Shown here one piece after another: positions 35,498-45,875 of a DNA stretch of 64,000 bases (positions are counted from its first letter, which is position 1; each line of letters opens with the position of its first letter). Source of the DNA: Streptomyces sp. NBC_01268 (lineage in GTDB: Bacteria > Actinomycetota > Actinomycetes > Streptomycetales > Streptomycetaceae); contig NZ_CP108454.1 in the NCBI RefSeq assembly GCF_036240795.1, positions 5,022,001 to 5,086,000 of the forward strand, written 5' to 3'. The translations under genes and the position numbers were made by a program. Below the pieces are notes generated by a model that saw nothing but the letters and a program-made list of their open reading frames with translations, did no database searches and was not told where the DNA came from.

Positions 35498-37150
35498 ATG
35501 GGCCCCGTGACGCAAGTGACCGAGCACCACCCGCCGTTGTCACCCGACGCCCCGGTCCAGGGAGCCCGTACCGCCGCCCTGGCCACGGCTTTCGTGCGCG
35601 GCGGGGTCGCGGCGGGCCTCGGGCTCGGCGCGCTCGCCGTCCTCGTGACGGCGGCCTGGATCGCCTCCCCGTTCCCGGACAGCGGCCCCGGCGGGGCCCT
35701 GCACACCGCCGCCGGCCTCTGGCTGCTGGCCCACGGAGCCGACCTGCTCCGCACCGGCACGACGAGCGGGGTCGCCTCCCCCCTCGGCGTCACCCCGCTG
35801 CTGCTCACGGCCCTCCCGCTGTGGCTCGCGCACCGGGCCGCCCGGGACACGCTGGACGCCGGCGACGGGCGCCCGGCTCCTTCCACCGCGGGGGCCGTGG
35901 CCGCCGTGTCGGGGGGATATCTGCTGGTCGCGGCCGTAGTCGTGGTCTACACGGAGAGCGGGACGCTGCCCGCCGACCTGCTCGCCACCGGAGTCTGGAC
36001 GCCCCTGTCCGTGGTGGCCGCCGCCTCGGCGGGCGCCTGGACGGCGCACGGCAGGCCGCTGCCGGGCCGGGTGGAGACCGTCGTGGCCCTGCGTTCCGCG
36101 GGACTCGCGCTGGCCGTCCTGCTGTGCGGCGGCGCGGCGCTCGCGGCCGTCTCGCTGCTCTGGCACGTCGGCGACGCCCGGGTCTCCCTGGACGGTCTCG
36201 CGGGGGAGTGGTCGGGGCGGGCGGCCGTCCTGCTGCTCGTCCTGGCGCTGTTGCCGAACGCGGTCGTGTGGGGCATGGCGTACGGCCTCGGCCCCGGCTT
36301 CTCCGTCGGTACGGGTGCGCTGGTCACCCCGCTCGGCTTCGCCGGCACCCCCGCCGTGCCCGACTTCCCGCTGCTCGCCGCGCTGCCCGCCGAGGGCCGG
36401 GGCATGTGGCTGCACTGGACGGCCGCGGTGGTCCCGGTCGCCGCCACGCTGCTGCTCGGGCACCGGGTGGGCCGGGCGGCCCGTGCCTGGCCGGTCCGCG
36501 AGGCGGTCCGGGCCGCGCTCGTCGCCTCGTGGGCGTGCGGGGTGGCGGTGGCGCTGCTCGCGGCTGCGGCCGGAGGCCCGCTCGGCACGGGGCGGCTCGC
36601 CTCCTTCGGCCCGGTGTGGTGGGAGGCGGGCGCGGCGGCGGTGCTGTGGGGGTCGGCGCTCGGCGTTCCGACGGCGCTGGCCGTACGGTCCTGGGGCCTG
36701 CGCGGCCGCGGGCGGGGAGCGGCGGCCCTGGCGGCGGCCAAGGGCGTACCGGTCGCGGCCGGAGCGGCGGTCCTGGCCCTCCTGCCGCTGCCCCTTCCCG
36801 GACCGGCCGAGGCGGTGCAGGACCCCCGGGGCACCGGCAAGGGCGCCGGGTCCGACGACCCCGCGGGCCCCGCCGACGCCACCCGCTCCGCCGCGGGCAC
36901 GCCCGGCGCGGCCCCGCCGGGCGCGCTCGCGGCCCTGGACGCGCTGGAAGCCCTCGACGACCTCGACGAGGGCACGGGCGACGACGCGTACGGCTTCCTG
37001 CCCGCCGCGTGGGAACCGCCGGCGGAGCCCCGGAGCCAGGGGCGGGACCGGGACCGGGACCGGGAGCAGGACCAGGACCGGGAGCAGGACCAAGGCCCGG
37101 AGCAGGGCCCGGAGCAGGGCCCGGAGCAGGGCCCGGAGCAGGGCCCCTGA
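35498..37150 (+). CDS. DUF6350 family polytopic membrane protein
   Basis: 550 residues with about ten hydrophobic helices over the first 430 residues (for example [20 protein letters not shown] and [18 protein letters not shown]), characteristic of the streptomycete DUF6350 family. A disordered acidic tail ends in imperfect Asp-Arg/Glu-Gln repeats and four GPEQ units encoded by a 12-bp tandem repeat. Function unknown. GTG five bases beyond the annotated ATG region is an alternative start. Confidence 0.78.
   Translation: MGPVTQVTEHHPPLSPDAPVQGARTAALATAFVRGGVAAGLGLGALAVLVTAAWIASPFPDSGPGGALHTAAGLWLLAHGADLLRTGTTSGVASPLGVTPLLLTALPLWLAHRAARDTLDAGDGRPAPSTAGAVAAVSGGYLLVAAVVVVYTESGTLPADLLATGVWTPLSVVAAASAGAWTAHGRPLPGRVETVVALRSAGLALAVLLCGGAALAAVSLLWHVGDARVSLDGLAGEWSGRAAVLLLVLALLPNAVVWGMAYGLGPGFSVGTGALVTPLGFAGTPAVPDFPLLAALPAEGRGMWLHWTAAVVPVAATLLLGHRVGRAARAWPVREAVRAALVASWACGVAVALLAAAAGGPLGTGRLASFGPVWWEAGAAAVLWGSALGVPTALAVRSWGLRGRGRGAAALAAAKGVPVAAGAAVLALLPLPLPGPAEAVQDPRGTGKGAGSDDPAGPADATRSAAGTPGAAPPGALAALDALEALDDLDEGTGDDAYGFLPAAWEPPAEPRSQGRDRDRDREQDQDREQDQGPEQGPEQGPEQGPEQGP
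37045..37147 (+). repeat. In-frame tandem repeats at the end of the DUF6350 gene
   Basis: An imperfect 6-bp block (GGACCG/GGAGCA) is followed by four perfect copies of the 12-mer GGCCCGGAGCAG (37094-37141) plus a partial copy. They encode the charged tail and are likely length-variable between strains. Confidence 0.85.
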
Positions 37151-37200
37151 CCCACTCCCCTCCCCCTACTCCCGCAGCCGGCTCCTCTGGCTCACTGCTC

Positions 37201-37899
37201 CTACTCGCGCACTCCGAAGGTGTCCTGCAGCGGCTTCGGCAGCAGGTCGTTGCAGGCCAGCTGGGCCTGCGTGGTCAGGGCGTCGTCGCGGCACTCGTAG
37301 AAGTCCCGGTAGACGAGGTGCATCGCGAAGCCGCTCGCGACGATCGCCAGGGCCACCGCGGACGCGACCAGGCCGCTGATCGCCGAGGTCCGCTTCGAGC
37401 GGGCCGCTCCGGCGGCCGCCGCGACCTGGACGGGCGTCGGCGGGCCGTCGATGCCCTCCGGCGCCTTCACCCGCGCGCGCAGGGCGCTGATCGCCCAGTA
37501 CAGGCCGAGGGCGCCGAGCAGCAGGGCCAGCTCCGGGATGTTGAAGATCGCGAAGAAGAACGCCCACATGCCCGAGAGCACCGCGTACCGCGCCCGCCGC
37601 TGCGCCGGGTCGGTCGGATCCCAGCGCAGGCCGGGGCCCTGGCCGCCCTCGGGCCCGCCCGGTCCGCCGCCCTGCCCGCCCGAGGGCTGCTCCGGGCGTC
37701 GGCCCCAGCCGTCGGAGGAACGCCCGGGCTGGCTGCTGCTCCAGCCCGGACCGGACGTCGGACCCGACGTCGGACCGTCCGCCGGGCCGTCGGCGTGGTC
37801 GGAGCCCTCGGGGCGCCGCGGCTGCCACGGCTGGTCCGGCTGCCCCTCCGGCGGCGGCGCGAACGGGTTGTTGTCGTTCGTGGACTGGCGATCCGGCAT
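37201..37899 (-). CDS. Membrane protein with Pro/Gly-rich N-terminus
   Basis: 232 residues. A disordered N-terminal half (NNPFAPPPEGQPDQPWQPRR, then Ser/Gly/Pro) precedes two close hydrophobic segments (MWAFFFAIFNIPELALLLGA, LGLYWAISAL) and a third (ISGLVASAVALAIVASGFAM), with a short Cys-containing exterior tail (YECRDDALTTQAQLACNDLL). No known domain. Divergent from purN. Confidence 0.75.
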   Translation of the reverse strand: MPDRQSTNDNNPFAPPPEGQPDQPWQPRRPEGSDHADGPADGPTSGPTSGPGWSSSQPGRSSDGWGRRPEQPSGGQGGGPGGPEGGQGPGLRWDPTDPAQRRARYAVLSGMWAFFFAIFNIPELALLLGALGLYWAISALRARVKAPEGIDGPPTPVQVAAAAGAARSKRTSAISGLVASAVALAIVASGFAMHLVYRDFYECRDDALTTQAQLACNDLLPKPLQDTFGVRE

Positions 37900-38035
37900 G
37901 TGCTGGACGTCTTCCCTCTGTCTGTCGTGCGCGGGTGTGGCCTGCTGTGGCGTGGCTGTGGCGTGTCGTCGGACCTTGACGCTACCCCCCGGCCCCGCCC
38001 CCGTCCCGTGGGGGCCGTCCGGTGTGCCGGTATCG

Positions 38036-38063
38036 TTGCTGACGGCCGAGCCCTTCGTAGGGT
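38036..38063 (+). promoter_or_regulatory. Probable purNH promoter
   Basis: TTGCTG (38036-38041) and TAGGGT (38058-38063) are separated by 16 bases and lie 65 bases before the purN start. No riboswitch fold was recognised in the leader. Confidence 0.4.
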
Positions 38064-38127
38064 TCCCCGTATCGCGGGATGCGATTCGTTCGTACGACCG
38101 CACAAACACCACGGAAAGAGTGACCCA

Positions 38128-38754
38128 GTGGCTGCCGCCCGCCTCGTCGTCCTGGTCTCCGGCTCCGGCACGAACCTTCAGGCCCTGCTCGACGCCATCG
38201 CCGCCGACCCCGAGGGGTACGGCGCCGAGGTCGTCGCCGTCGGGGCCGACCGCGACGGGATCGCCGGCCTGGAGCGGGCCGAGCGGGCCGGGCTGCCCAC
38301 CTTCGTCTGCCGGGTCAAGGACCACGGCACCCGCGAGGAGTGGGACCGTGCGCTCACCGAGGCCACCGCCGCCCACGAGCCGGACCTCGTCGTCTCGGCC
38401 GGATTCATGAAGATCGTCGGCAAGGAGTTCCTCGCCCGCTTCGGCGGCCGCGTGGTCAACACCCACCCGGCGCTGCTCCCCAGTTTTCCCGGTGCCCATG
38501 GGGTGCGCGACGCCCTCGCCTACGGGGCGAAGGTCACCGGATGCACCGTCCACTTCGTCGACGACGGCGTCGACACCGGCCCGATCATCGCCCAGGGCGT
38601 GGTCGAGGTGCGGGACGAGGACGATGAGGCCGCGCTCCACGAGCGCATCAAGGACGTCGAGCGCTCGCTGCTCGTCGAGGTCGTGGGGCGCCTCGCCCGC
38701 AACGGCTACAGCATTGAGGGACGAAAGGTTCATGTCGGTGAACGACACCGTTAA
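38128..38754 (+). CDS. purN: Phosphoribosylglycinamide formyltransferase
   Basis: 208 residues. Transfers the formyl group of 10-formyl-THF to GAR, the third step of purine synthesis. Motifs: [15 protein letters not shown] (phosphate loop), catalytic Asn/His in [15 protein letters not shown] and Asp in [15 protein letters not shown] start, with GGAAAG 9-10 bases before. The 3' end overlaps purH by 23 bases, so the two are translationally coupled. Confidence 0.97.
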   Translation: MAAARLVVLVSGSGTNLQALLDAIAADPEGYGAEVVAVGADRDGIAGLERAERAGLPTFVCRVKDHGTREEWDRALTEATAAHEPDLVVSAGFMKIVGKEFLARFGGRVVNTHPALLPSFPGAHGVRDALAYGAKVTGCTVHFVDDGVDTGPIIAQGVVEVRDEDDEAALHERIKDVERSLLVEVVGRLARNGYSIEGRKVHVGERHR

Positions 38755-40303
38755 GCCCATCCGCCGCGCGCTGGTCAGCGTCTACGACAAGACGGGGCTC
38801 GAAGAGCTGGCCCGCGGACTGCACGAGGCCGGGGTCGAGCTCGTCTCCACCGGCTCCACCGCCTCGAAGATCGCGGCGGCCGGCGTCCCGGTCACCAAGG
38901 TCGAGGAGCTCACCGGCTTCCCCGAGTGCCTGGACGGCCGCGTCAAGACCCTCCACCCGCGCGTGCACGCCGGCATCCTGGCCGACCTGCGCCTGGAGTC
39001 GCACCGCGAGCAGCTGGCCGAGCTGGGCGTCGAGCCCTTCGACCTGGTCGTCGTGAACCTGTACCCGTTCCGCGAGACCGTCGCGTCCGGCGCCACCGCG
39101 GACGAGTGCGTCGAGCAGATCGACATCGGCGGCCCCTCCATGGTCCGCGCCGCCGCCAAGAACCACCCGTCCGTGGCCATCGTCACCGAGCCCGGCGCCT
39201 ACGGCGCGGTCCTCGACGCGGTCAAGGAGGGCGGCTTCACGCTGGCGCAGCGCAAGCGCTTCGCCGCCCAGGCCTTCCAGCACACCGCCGCGTACGACGT
39301 GGCCGTGGCCTCCTGGTTCGCCGACGCCGTCGAGTACGGGGCCGCGGCGGACGACAGCGGCTTCCCCGACTTCCTGGGCGCCACCTACACGCGCAAGAAC
39401 GTCCTGCGCTACGGCGAGAACCCGCACCAGGGCGCCGCGCTCTACGTCGACGGCACGGGCGGCCTCGCCGAGGCCGAGCAGCTGCACGGCAAGGAGATGT
39501 CCTACAACAACTACACGGACACCGACGCCGCGCGCCGGGCCGCGTACGACCACGCCGAGCCGTGCGTCGCGATCATCAAGCACGCCAACCCGTGCGGCAT
39601 CGCGATCGGCGCGGACGTGGCGGAGGCGCACCGCAAGGCGCACGCCTGCGACCCGCTCTCCGCGTTCGGCGGCGTCATCGCCGTCAACCGCCCGGTGTCG
39701 GTCGCGATGGCCGAGCAGGTCGCCGAGATCTTCACCGAGGTCATCGTCGCCCCGGCGTACGAGGACGGCGCGGTCGAGGTCCTGGCCAAGAAGAAGAACA
39801 TCCGCGTGCTGCGCGCCGAAGGCGCCCCGGCCAACCCGGTCGAGGTCAAGCCCGTCGACGGCGGTGCCCTGCTCCAGGTCACCGACCGGCTGCAGGCCGA
39901 GGGCGACGACCCGGCGCACTGGACCCTCGCCACCGGCGACGCGCTCTCCGCCGAGGAGCTCGGCGAGCTCGCCTTCGCCTGGAAGGCCTGCCGCGCGGTC
40001 AAGTCCAACGCGATCCTGCTCGCCAAGGGCGGCGCCTCGGTCGGCGTCGGCATGGGTCAGGTCAACCGCGTCGACTCCGCGAAGCTGGCCGTCGAGCGGG
40101 CCGGCGAGGAGCGCGCACGCGGCTCGTACGCCGCCTCCGACGCGTTCTTCCCCTTCCCGGACGGCCTGGAGATCCTGACCGCCGCGGGCGTGAAGGCGGT
40201 CGTGCAGCCGGGCGGTTCGGTCCGCGACGAGCTGGTCGTCGAGGCGGCGGCGAAGGCCGGCGTGACGATGTACTTCACGGGGACGCGCCACTTCTTCCAC
40301 TGA
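38732..40303 (+). CDS. purH: Bifunctional AICAR transformylase / IMP cyclohydrolase
   Basis: 523 residues, catalysing the last two steps to IMP. The N-terminal IMP cyclohydrolase (MGS-like) contains [16 protein letters not shown] and [16 protein letters not shown]. The C-terminal transformylase contains [20 protein letters not shown] and [10 protein letters not shown], and ends TGTRHFFH as expected. The start ATG lies inside the end of purN. The stop codon is the first unit of a small tandem repeat. Confidence 0.98.
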   Translation: MSVNDTVKPIRRALVSVYDKTGLEELARGLHEAGVELVSTGSTASKIAAAGVPVTKVEELTGFPECLDGRVKTLHPRVHAGILADLRLESHREQLAELGVEPFDLVVVNLYPFRETVASGATADECVEQIDIGGPSMVRAAAKNHPSVAIVTEPGAYGAVLDAVKEGGFTLAQRKRFAAQAFQHTAAYDVAVASWFADAVEYGAAADDSGFPDFLGATYTRKNVLRYGENPHQGAALYVDGTGGLAEAEQLHGKEMSYNNYTDTDAARRAAYDHAEPCVAIIKHANPCGIAIGADVAEAHRKAHACDPLSAFGGVIAVNRPVSVAMAEQVAEIFTEVIVAPAYEDGAVEVLAKKKNIRVLRAEGAPANPVEVKPVDGGALLQVTDRLQAEGDDPAHWTLATGDALSAEELGELAFAWKACRAVKSNAILLAKGGASVGVGMGQVNRVDSAKLAVERAGEERARGSYAASDAFFPFPDGLEILTAAGVKAVVQPGGSVRDELVVEAAAKAGVTMYFTGTRHFFH

Positions 40304-40334
40304 GCACTGAGCGCTGAGCGCTGAGCAGTGAGCA
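40300..40334. repeat. Five 7-bp tandem repeats at the purH stop
   Basis: Unit CTGAGC(A/G), five copies (the last with a leading G). The first copy includes the TGA stop of purH. Confidence 0.8.
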
Positions 40335-40337
40335 CCG

Positions 40338-40374
40338 AGGGCCCGCCGGTACGCGTCGCGTACCGGCGGGCCCT
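40338..40374 (+). terminator. purNH terminator
   Basis: AGGGCCCGCCGGTACGC-GTC-GCGTACCGGCGGGCCCT is a 17-bp perfect stem with a 3-base loop, followed by TGCTGT. Confidence 0.85.
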
Positions 40375-40395
40375 TGCTGTGCCGTTCGGAATCCA

Positions 40396-40435
40396 CTGAC
40401 AGGCGCTGACAGGCGCTGACAGGCACTGACAGGCG
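40396..40435. repeat. Four 10-bp tandem repeats
   Basis: Unit CTGACAGGCG, four consecutive copies with a single substitution (A for G at the end of copy 3), between the purH terminator and the next promoter. Confidence 0.85.
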
Positions 40436-40454
40436 ACGAGATCGGTGCCATCCC

Positions 40455-40482
40455 ATCACGTCAATGTGATGTCCGTCACATC
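40455..40482 (+). promoter_or_regulatory. Overlapping dyads containing the shared 14-mer (copy 2)
   Basis: ATCAC-N6-GTGAT (40455-40470) overlaps GATGT-N5-ACATC (40468-40482), and ACGTCAATGTGATG (40458-40471) is identical to 8497-8510. The block lies about 25 bases upstream of the probable -10, a typical activator or repressor position. Confidence 0.45.
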
Positions 40483-40506
40483 GGATCATCTTTCGGGTGG
40501 CTCTGG

Positions 40507-40512
40507 TCTAAT
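40507..40512 (+). promoter_or_regulatory. Probable -10 of the DUF2079 gene
   Basis: TCTAAT, 35 bases before the preferred GTG start and downstream of the double dyad. Confidence 0.4.
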
Positions 40513-40547
40513 GGGTTGCTCTTTTGTCGGCGGTCCCTGGGGGCGCG

Positions 40548-41996
40548 GTGTTGGATGTCCGGAACGGATCCCTGGCGGAGACCTCCGCCCCCGAGGCGGG
40601 CGGCGCACCGCCGGGCGGGCTCGCGGTGGCGCCCCTGCGCCCGTACGCGATCCTCGCGGGCGTGCTGTGCGCGCTCTACTTCCTGTACTCCTGGGTCCAG
40701 TACACGCAGTTCCGCAACCCGTCCTGGGACCTCGGGATCTTCGAGCAGTCGGTCCGGGCCTACGCCGAGCTGCGCGCCCCGATCGTCGACATCAAGGGCC
40801 CCGGCTTCCTCATACTCGGGGACCACTTCAGCCCGGTGACCGCGCTCCTCGCACCGCTCTACTGGGTCTGGTCCTCCCCCCTCGCCCTGCTCTTCGCGCA
40901 GGCGGCGCTCTTCGCCGTCTCCGCCGCCGTCGTCGGCCGCACCGCCCAGCAGGTGCTCGGCAGCCGGGCGGCCGGCATCGGTCTCACCGTGGCCTACGGC
41001 CTCTCCTGGGGCCTCCAGGAGGCCGTCAAGTCCGACTTCCACGAGATCGCCTTCGCCGTCCCGCTGCTCGCCCTCACCTGCCGGGCCCTGCTCCTCGGGC
41101 GCTGGACCGCCGCGGCGGCCTGGGCGGCGCCGCTCGTCCTCGTCAAGGAGGACATGGGGCTCACCGTCGCCATGGTCGGCGCGGTCCTCTTCGTGAAGGG
41201 TCGGAAGCGGCTCGGCGCCGCACTGGCCGGTTTCGGGGTGGCGTTCTTCGCGCTCACCGTGCTCGTCCTCATCCCGGCCGCCAGCAAGGTCGGCCAGTAC
41301 GACTACTGGGCCAAGATCGAGAAGACCGGCGAGGGCGCGGACGTCTCCCTCCTCGACTCGGTCCTCGGCGCCTTCGGGCCCGGCGACAAGTGGGAGATGG
41401 TCTTCTTCCTCGTCGGCATCACCGGCTTCCTCGCCCTGCGCTCCCCGCTGATGCTGATCGTCCTGCCGACCCTCGCCTGGCGCTTCCTCTCCCAGGACCC
41501 CAACCACTGGGGCATGGTCTGGCACTACAGCGCCATCCTCATGCCGGTCGTCTTCCTCGCCCTGGTCGACGCCGTCCGTGCGGTCCGCACCTCGCCGCGC
41601 CCCTGGCTCGTCGCGTACGGGAGGGTCGTCGTCCCCGTCGTCACCGCGATAGCCGTCGTGCACGCCCTGGACCTGCCGCTGCGCGAGCTGCTCCGCTCCG
41701 AGACCTACCGCACCGACGCCCGCACCCTGGACGCGCGCCGCGCGGTGGCCGCGGTGCCGGAGGGGGCCAGCGTCGAGACGAACGTGACGCTCATGGCGCA
41801 CCTCACCGCGGACCACCAGGTCTACTGGGTCGGCGGCGCGACCGGCGTCAGCCCCGACTACCTCGCCCTCGACCTCGACTCCGGCTGGTCCCAGCCCGTC
41901 ACCGACCCGGTCCGGCTGGCCTCCCAGCTCCACCCGGAGGCGCGCTACGCGATCGCCGCGCAGTCGGGGCAGTTCGTGGTCCTGAAGCGGGGCTAG
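40548..41996 (+). CDS. DUF2079 family polytopic membrane protein
   Basis: 482 residues with about ten membrane helices and the family's motifs WDLGIFEQSV, GDHFSPVTALLAPLYW, KSDFHEIAF and VKEDMGL. DUF2079 proteins resemble GT-C fold glycosyltransferases, and the acidic residues in WDLGIFEQ and HFSP are where such enzymes bind metal or lipid-sugar; activity is unproven. GTG 40548 is chosen because GGGGGCGCG precedes it; a TTG at 40524 would add eight residues without a ribosome binding site. Confidence 0.82.
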   Translation: MLDVRNGSLAETSAPEAGGAPPGGLAVAPLRPYAILAGVLCALYFLYSWVQYTQFRNPSWDLGIFEQSVRAYAELRAPIVDIKGPGFLILGDHFSPVTALLAPLYWVWSSPLALLFAQAALFAVSAAVVGRTAQQVLGSRAAGIGLTVAYGLSWGLQEAVKSDFHEIAFAVPLLALTCRALLLGRWTAAAAWAAPLVLVKEDMGLTVAMVGAVLFVKGRKRLGAALAGFGVAFFALTVLVLIPAASKVGQYDYWAKIEKTGEGADVSLLDSVLGAFGPGDKWEMVFFLVGITGFLALRSPLMLIVLPTLAWRFLSQDPNHWGMVWHYSAILMPVVFLALVDAVRAVRTSPRPWLVAYGRVVVPVVTAIAVVHALDLPLRELLRSETYRTDARTLDARRAVAAVPEGASVETNVTLMAHLTADHQVYWVGGATGVSPDYLALDLDSGWSQPVTDPVRLASQLHPEARYAIAAQSGQFVVLKRG

Positions 41997-42015
41997 CCGC
42001 CCCCCCCCGTACGCG

Positions 42016-42052
42016 GAAGGGGCCCGGTTCCAGGACGGAACCGGGCCCCTTC
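42016..42052. terminator. Bidirectional terminator between convergent genes
   Basis: GAAGGGGCCCGGTTCC-AGGAC-GGAACCGGGCCCCTTC is a perfect 16-bp stem with a 5-base loop. It is flanked by a further outer repeat CGTACG. Confidence 0.87.
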
Positions 42053-42080
42053 GCCGTACGGGGATCCGTACGGCCGTGGA

Positions 42081-42671
42081 TCAGTACTGCTGGCGCTGGC
42101 GGTTGAACCAGGCCGAGCCGTCGCCCTTGGCGCACATCACGATGATGATGACGCCCAGCGCGAGGCTGACGACGCCCAGCGGCAGCGAGAAGATGCTGAA
42201 CAGCACGATGAAGGCCGCGTACACGATGGAGCAGATGCGCACGCCGTTGCCGCCGGACTTGAACTTGGCGGCGAGGACCATGCCGAGGACGGCGAAGATG
42301 ATCGAGAAGATGCCGACGCCGATCATCAGGCCCTGGCCCAGGTCCGCGAACGCCTCGGCGTCCGCGGTGGACGCGCCGGACTTCTCCAGCTCGCTGTTGA
42401 GCGCGAAGGAGAAGACGATGGCGCCGAGGCCGCCCAGCAGGTTGAGGCCGCCGATGATCCACAGCATCACGCGGGCCGCCTTCACCCCGCCCGGCATCTC
42501 CGTCGGGCCGGCCGGGAAGCCGCCGTACTGGTTGACCGGCGGGGCCGCCGGGTAGCCGTAGCCCTGCTGCGGCGGGACGCCCTGGGGGGTCTGCTGCGGG
42601 TAGCCGTAGCCGGGCTGCTGGCCGCCCTGGGGCTGCTGGCCGTAAGGGTTGTTCGGTTCGCCGAAGCTCAT
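42081..42671 (-). CDS. Membrane protein with Pro/Gln/Tyr/Gly-rich N-terminus
   Basis: 196 residues. A low-complexity cytoplasmic N-terminal segment ([20 protein letters not shown] and on) is followed by a [19 protein letters not shown] helix and two or three more membrane segments. The C-terminus WFNRQRQQY is polar. It is similar in style to many actinobacterial DUF4190-like proteins; no function can be given. Start ATG has GAGGAACCCCTCG before it. Confidence 0.75.
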   Translation of the reverse strand: MSFGEPNNPYGQQPQGGQQPGYGYPQQTPQGVPPQQGYGYPAAPPVNQYGGFPAGPTEMPGGVKAARVMLWIIGGLNLLGGLGAIVFSFALNSELEKSGASTADAEAFADLGQGLMIGVGIFSIIFAVLGMVLAAKFKSGGNGVRICSIVYAAFIVLFSIFSLPLGVVSLALGVIIIVMCAKGDGSAWFNRQRQQY

Positions 42672-42907
42672 CGAGGGGTTCCTCCGAGGAAGTCGTGCGG
42701 GGACGACGCGGTCCGCGCGGAGGAAGTTGCACCACGTGTTTCACCACATATGAGCGGTTTTGCCCCCCGGCACTGCCCGCGGCACTGCGCGGATCATCGT
42801 CGTCAATGCGGCGACTGCTTGTCCAGTCGATACGCAGCGGAGTTGTGCAAGTGCAACCATCCGTTCCGAATTGGAAACTGCGGGGGGTCATCCGGGAGGA
42901 TGGCCGC

Positions 42908-43768
42908 ATGAGCGCCCAGATTCTCGACGGCAAGGCCACCGCAGCCGCGATCAAGTCCGATCTGACCGCCCGTGTGGCGGCCCTCAAGGAGCGGGGCGTC
43001 ACGCCCGGTCTCGGCACCGTCCTGGTCGGCGACGACCCGGGCAGCCAGAAGTACGTCGCCGGCAAGCACCGCGACTGCGCCCAGGTCGGCATCGCGTCCA
43101 TCCAGCGCGAACTGCCCGCCACCGCCACCCAGGAGGAGATCGAGGCCGTCGTCCGGGAGCTCAACGAGGACCCCGACTGCACGGGCTACATCGTCCAGCT
43201 GCCGCTGCCCAAGGGCATCGACGAGAACCGCATCCTGGAGCTGATGGACCCGGCCAAGGACGCCGACGGCCTGCACCCGACCAACCTCGGCCGGCTGGTC
43301 CTCAACGAGCCCGCCCCGCTGCCCTGCACCCCGTACGGCATCGTCCGGCTGCTGCGCGAGCACGGGGTGGAGATCAACGGCGCCGAGGTCGTGGTCGTCG
43401 GCCGTGGCGTCACCATCGGGCGCCCGATGCCGCTGCTGCTGACCCGCCGCTCCGAGAACGCGACGGTCACCCAGTGCCACACCGGCACCCGCGACCTCTC
43501 CGCGCACCTGCGCCGGGCCGACATCATCGTCGCCGCGGCCGGCGTGCCCCACCTGATCAGGCCGGAGGACGTGAAGCCGGGAGCCGCCGTCCTCGACGTC
43601 GGCGTCTCGCGCAACGGCGAGGGCAAGATCCTCGGCGACGTCGACCCCGGTGTCGCCGAGGTCGCCGGCTGGATCTCGCCGAACCCCGGCGGCGTCGGCC
43701 CGATGACCCGCGCCCAGCTCCTCGTCAACGTCGTCGAGGCCGCCGAGCGCGCGGCCGGGGTGCTCTGA
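42908..43768 (+). CDS. folD: Methylenetetrahydrofolate dehydrogenase / cyclohydrolase
   Basis: 286-residue bifunctional FolD, making 10-formyl-THF and NADPH. Catalytic Lys in [12 protein letters not shown], the signature [10 protein letters not shown] and [11 protein letters not shown], and the NADP-binding [12 protein letters not shown] are present, ending with [14 protein letters not shown]. Start ATG has GGGAGGA 6 bases upstream. The DUF3017 gene begins 2 bases after its stop. Its product feeds purN, purH and, in reverse, glyA in this window. Confidence 0.97.
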   Translation: MSAQILDGKATAAAIKSDLTARVAALKERGVTPGLGTVLVGDDPGSQKYVAGKHRDCAQVGIASIQRELPATATQEEIEAVVRELNEDPDCTGYIVQLPLPKGIDENRILELMDPAKDADGLHPTNLGRLVLNEPAPLPCTPYGIVRLLREHGVEINGAEVVVVGRGVTIGRPMPLLLTRRSENATVTQCHTGTRDLSAHLRRADIIVAAAGVPHLIRPEDVKPGAAVLDVGVSRNGEGKILGDVDPGVAEVAGWISPNPGGVGPMTRAQLLVNVVEAAERAAGVL

Positions 43769-43770
43769 CC

Positions 43771-44394
43771 GTGCCGCCCTCCGGCACCCCGAAGGAGCCG
43801 ACCGGGGCAGCGGACCCGCTGACCGCGCCCTCGGCGGACGCTCCCGGGCCGGACGCGCCTCCGGCGGGGGAGACCCCGTCCGCGTCCGACGGCTCCGCGT
43901 CCGGCGAGACCGCGTCCGCCGGTCCGTGGCCCGACGGCGACACGCCCGGCGACGCCAGGGACGACGGCGACGCGCCCGAGGGCTCCGCGCCGGTCTCCCG
44001 CCGCCACCCCCGCGCGACGCTCACCACCGGGACCGTGCGCCCCGAGGGCGGCGGCCGGGCGGCGCCCGGGGACGCCTCGGCGCCCGCGCGGCAGTGGCCG
44101 CTGCTGACCGTGCTCGGGCTGGCCGCGCTCGGGCTGCTGATCGTGGGCACCGACCTGTTCCCGCAGGCGTTCCGGGTCGGCACGCTGCTCGTCGGCGCCG
44201 CGCTGCTGACCGGTGCGGTGCTGCGGCGCACGCTGCCGTCAGTGGGCATGCTGGCGGTCCGCTCGCGCTTCACCGACATGATCACGTACGGGGTGATAGG
44301 CGCCCTGATCGTGCTGCTCGCGCTCATGGTGCAGCCGCAGCCCTGGCTGAAGATCCCGTTCCTGGAGGACGTCCTCCACCTCACGGTGACCTAG
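43771..44394 (+). CDS. DUF3017 domain membrane protein
   Basis: 207 residues. About 105 disordered Asp/Pro/Gly/Ser-rich residues precede three hydrophobic helices (LLTVLGLAALGLLIVG, FRVGTLLVGAALLTGAVL, YGVIGALIVLLALMV), matching the DUF3017 family that habitually follows folD in actinobacteria. GTG start immediately after folD, so translation is coupled. Function unknown. Confidence 0.82.
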   Translation: MPPSGTPKEPTGAADPLTAPSADAPGPDAPPAGETPSASDGSASGETASAGPWPDGDTPGDARDDGDAPEGSAPVSRRHPRATLTTGTVRPEGGGRAAPGDASAPARQWPLLTVLGLAALGLLIVGTDLFPQAFRVGTLLVGAALLTGAVLRRTLPSVGMLAVRSRFTDMITYGVIGALIVLLALMVQPQPWLKIPFLEDVLHLTVT

Positions 44395-44418
44395 CGGTCC
44401 CGCCCTCCGCACGCATCG

Positions 44419-44456
44419 CGGCGCCCGTCCTCTCCCCCGAGGGAGGACGGGCGCCG
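44419..44456 (+). terminator. folD-DUF3017 terminator
   Basis: CGGCGCCCGTCCTC pairs with GAGGACGGGCGCCG, about 14 bp with extra G-U/G-C pairs in the inner stem and a 6-base loop. Confidence 0.75.
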
Positions 44457-44704
44457 CTGCGATCAAGGGTCATGTACGTGCCAACACCGTTCAAGGGCTG
44501 CCGGGCCCTTGTGGCACGGAAGTGACCGTTCCGGTACCTGGGTGGCAGTGAGCCGTCCCACAAGGGGTCGGGGATTCGGCAGGGCCCGGGTCGGATAGCC
44601 TGACCGACGGATATCTCTTCACGTCGAGACAAGGATCGATCAAGAGGGGTATCCCGCACCCGGGGCAGGGACCCCCCACCGCCAGCTGTCTTACGGAGAT
44701 CGCC
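44457..44704 (+). promoter_or_regulatory. mdh upstream region
   Basis: About 250 bases without a gene. GATAGCCTG near 44595 is a possible -10. The leader holds TCTCTTCACGTCGAGA, a short dyad. The ribosome binding site GGAGA lies 5 bases before the ATG. Confidence 0.35.
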
Positions 44705-45694
<990 letters not shown>

Positions 45695-45759
45695 GCCGCA
45701 GCCGGACCCGACCGGGCTCCGATCCGCACCTGATCCGAGCCCACCCGGTTCCTTCACCC

Positions 45760-45794
45760 ACGGCGCCCCCGGCCCATTCGGCCGGGGGCGCCGT
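45760..45794 (+). terminator. mdh terminator
   Basis: ACGGCGCCCCCGGCC-CATTC-GGCCGGGGGCGCCGT is a perfect 15-bp stem, followed by GCGTTCT. Confidence 0.85.
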
Positions 45795-45875
45795 GCGTTC
45801 TATGCTGTCCCCTCGCGCGGCCCGGTCGCCAACTTCGTCGCGCGCACGCACAGTTCGACCACCATCGGGGGAGCC

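Noticed and set aside
34807..38754. A 1315-residue open frame covering the HTH gene, DUF6350 and purN
   Set aside because: Only its last 208 codons are real (purN); the rest is antisense or out of frame with better-supported genes and is Arg/Gly/Pro-rich.
40300..40435. CRISPR-like array
   Set aside because: The repeats are 7-10 bp with no spacers and no cas genes; simple tandem repeats.
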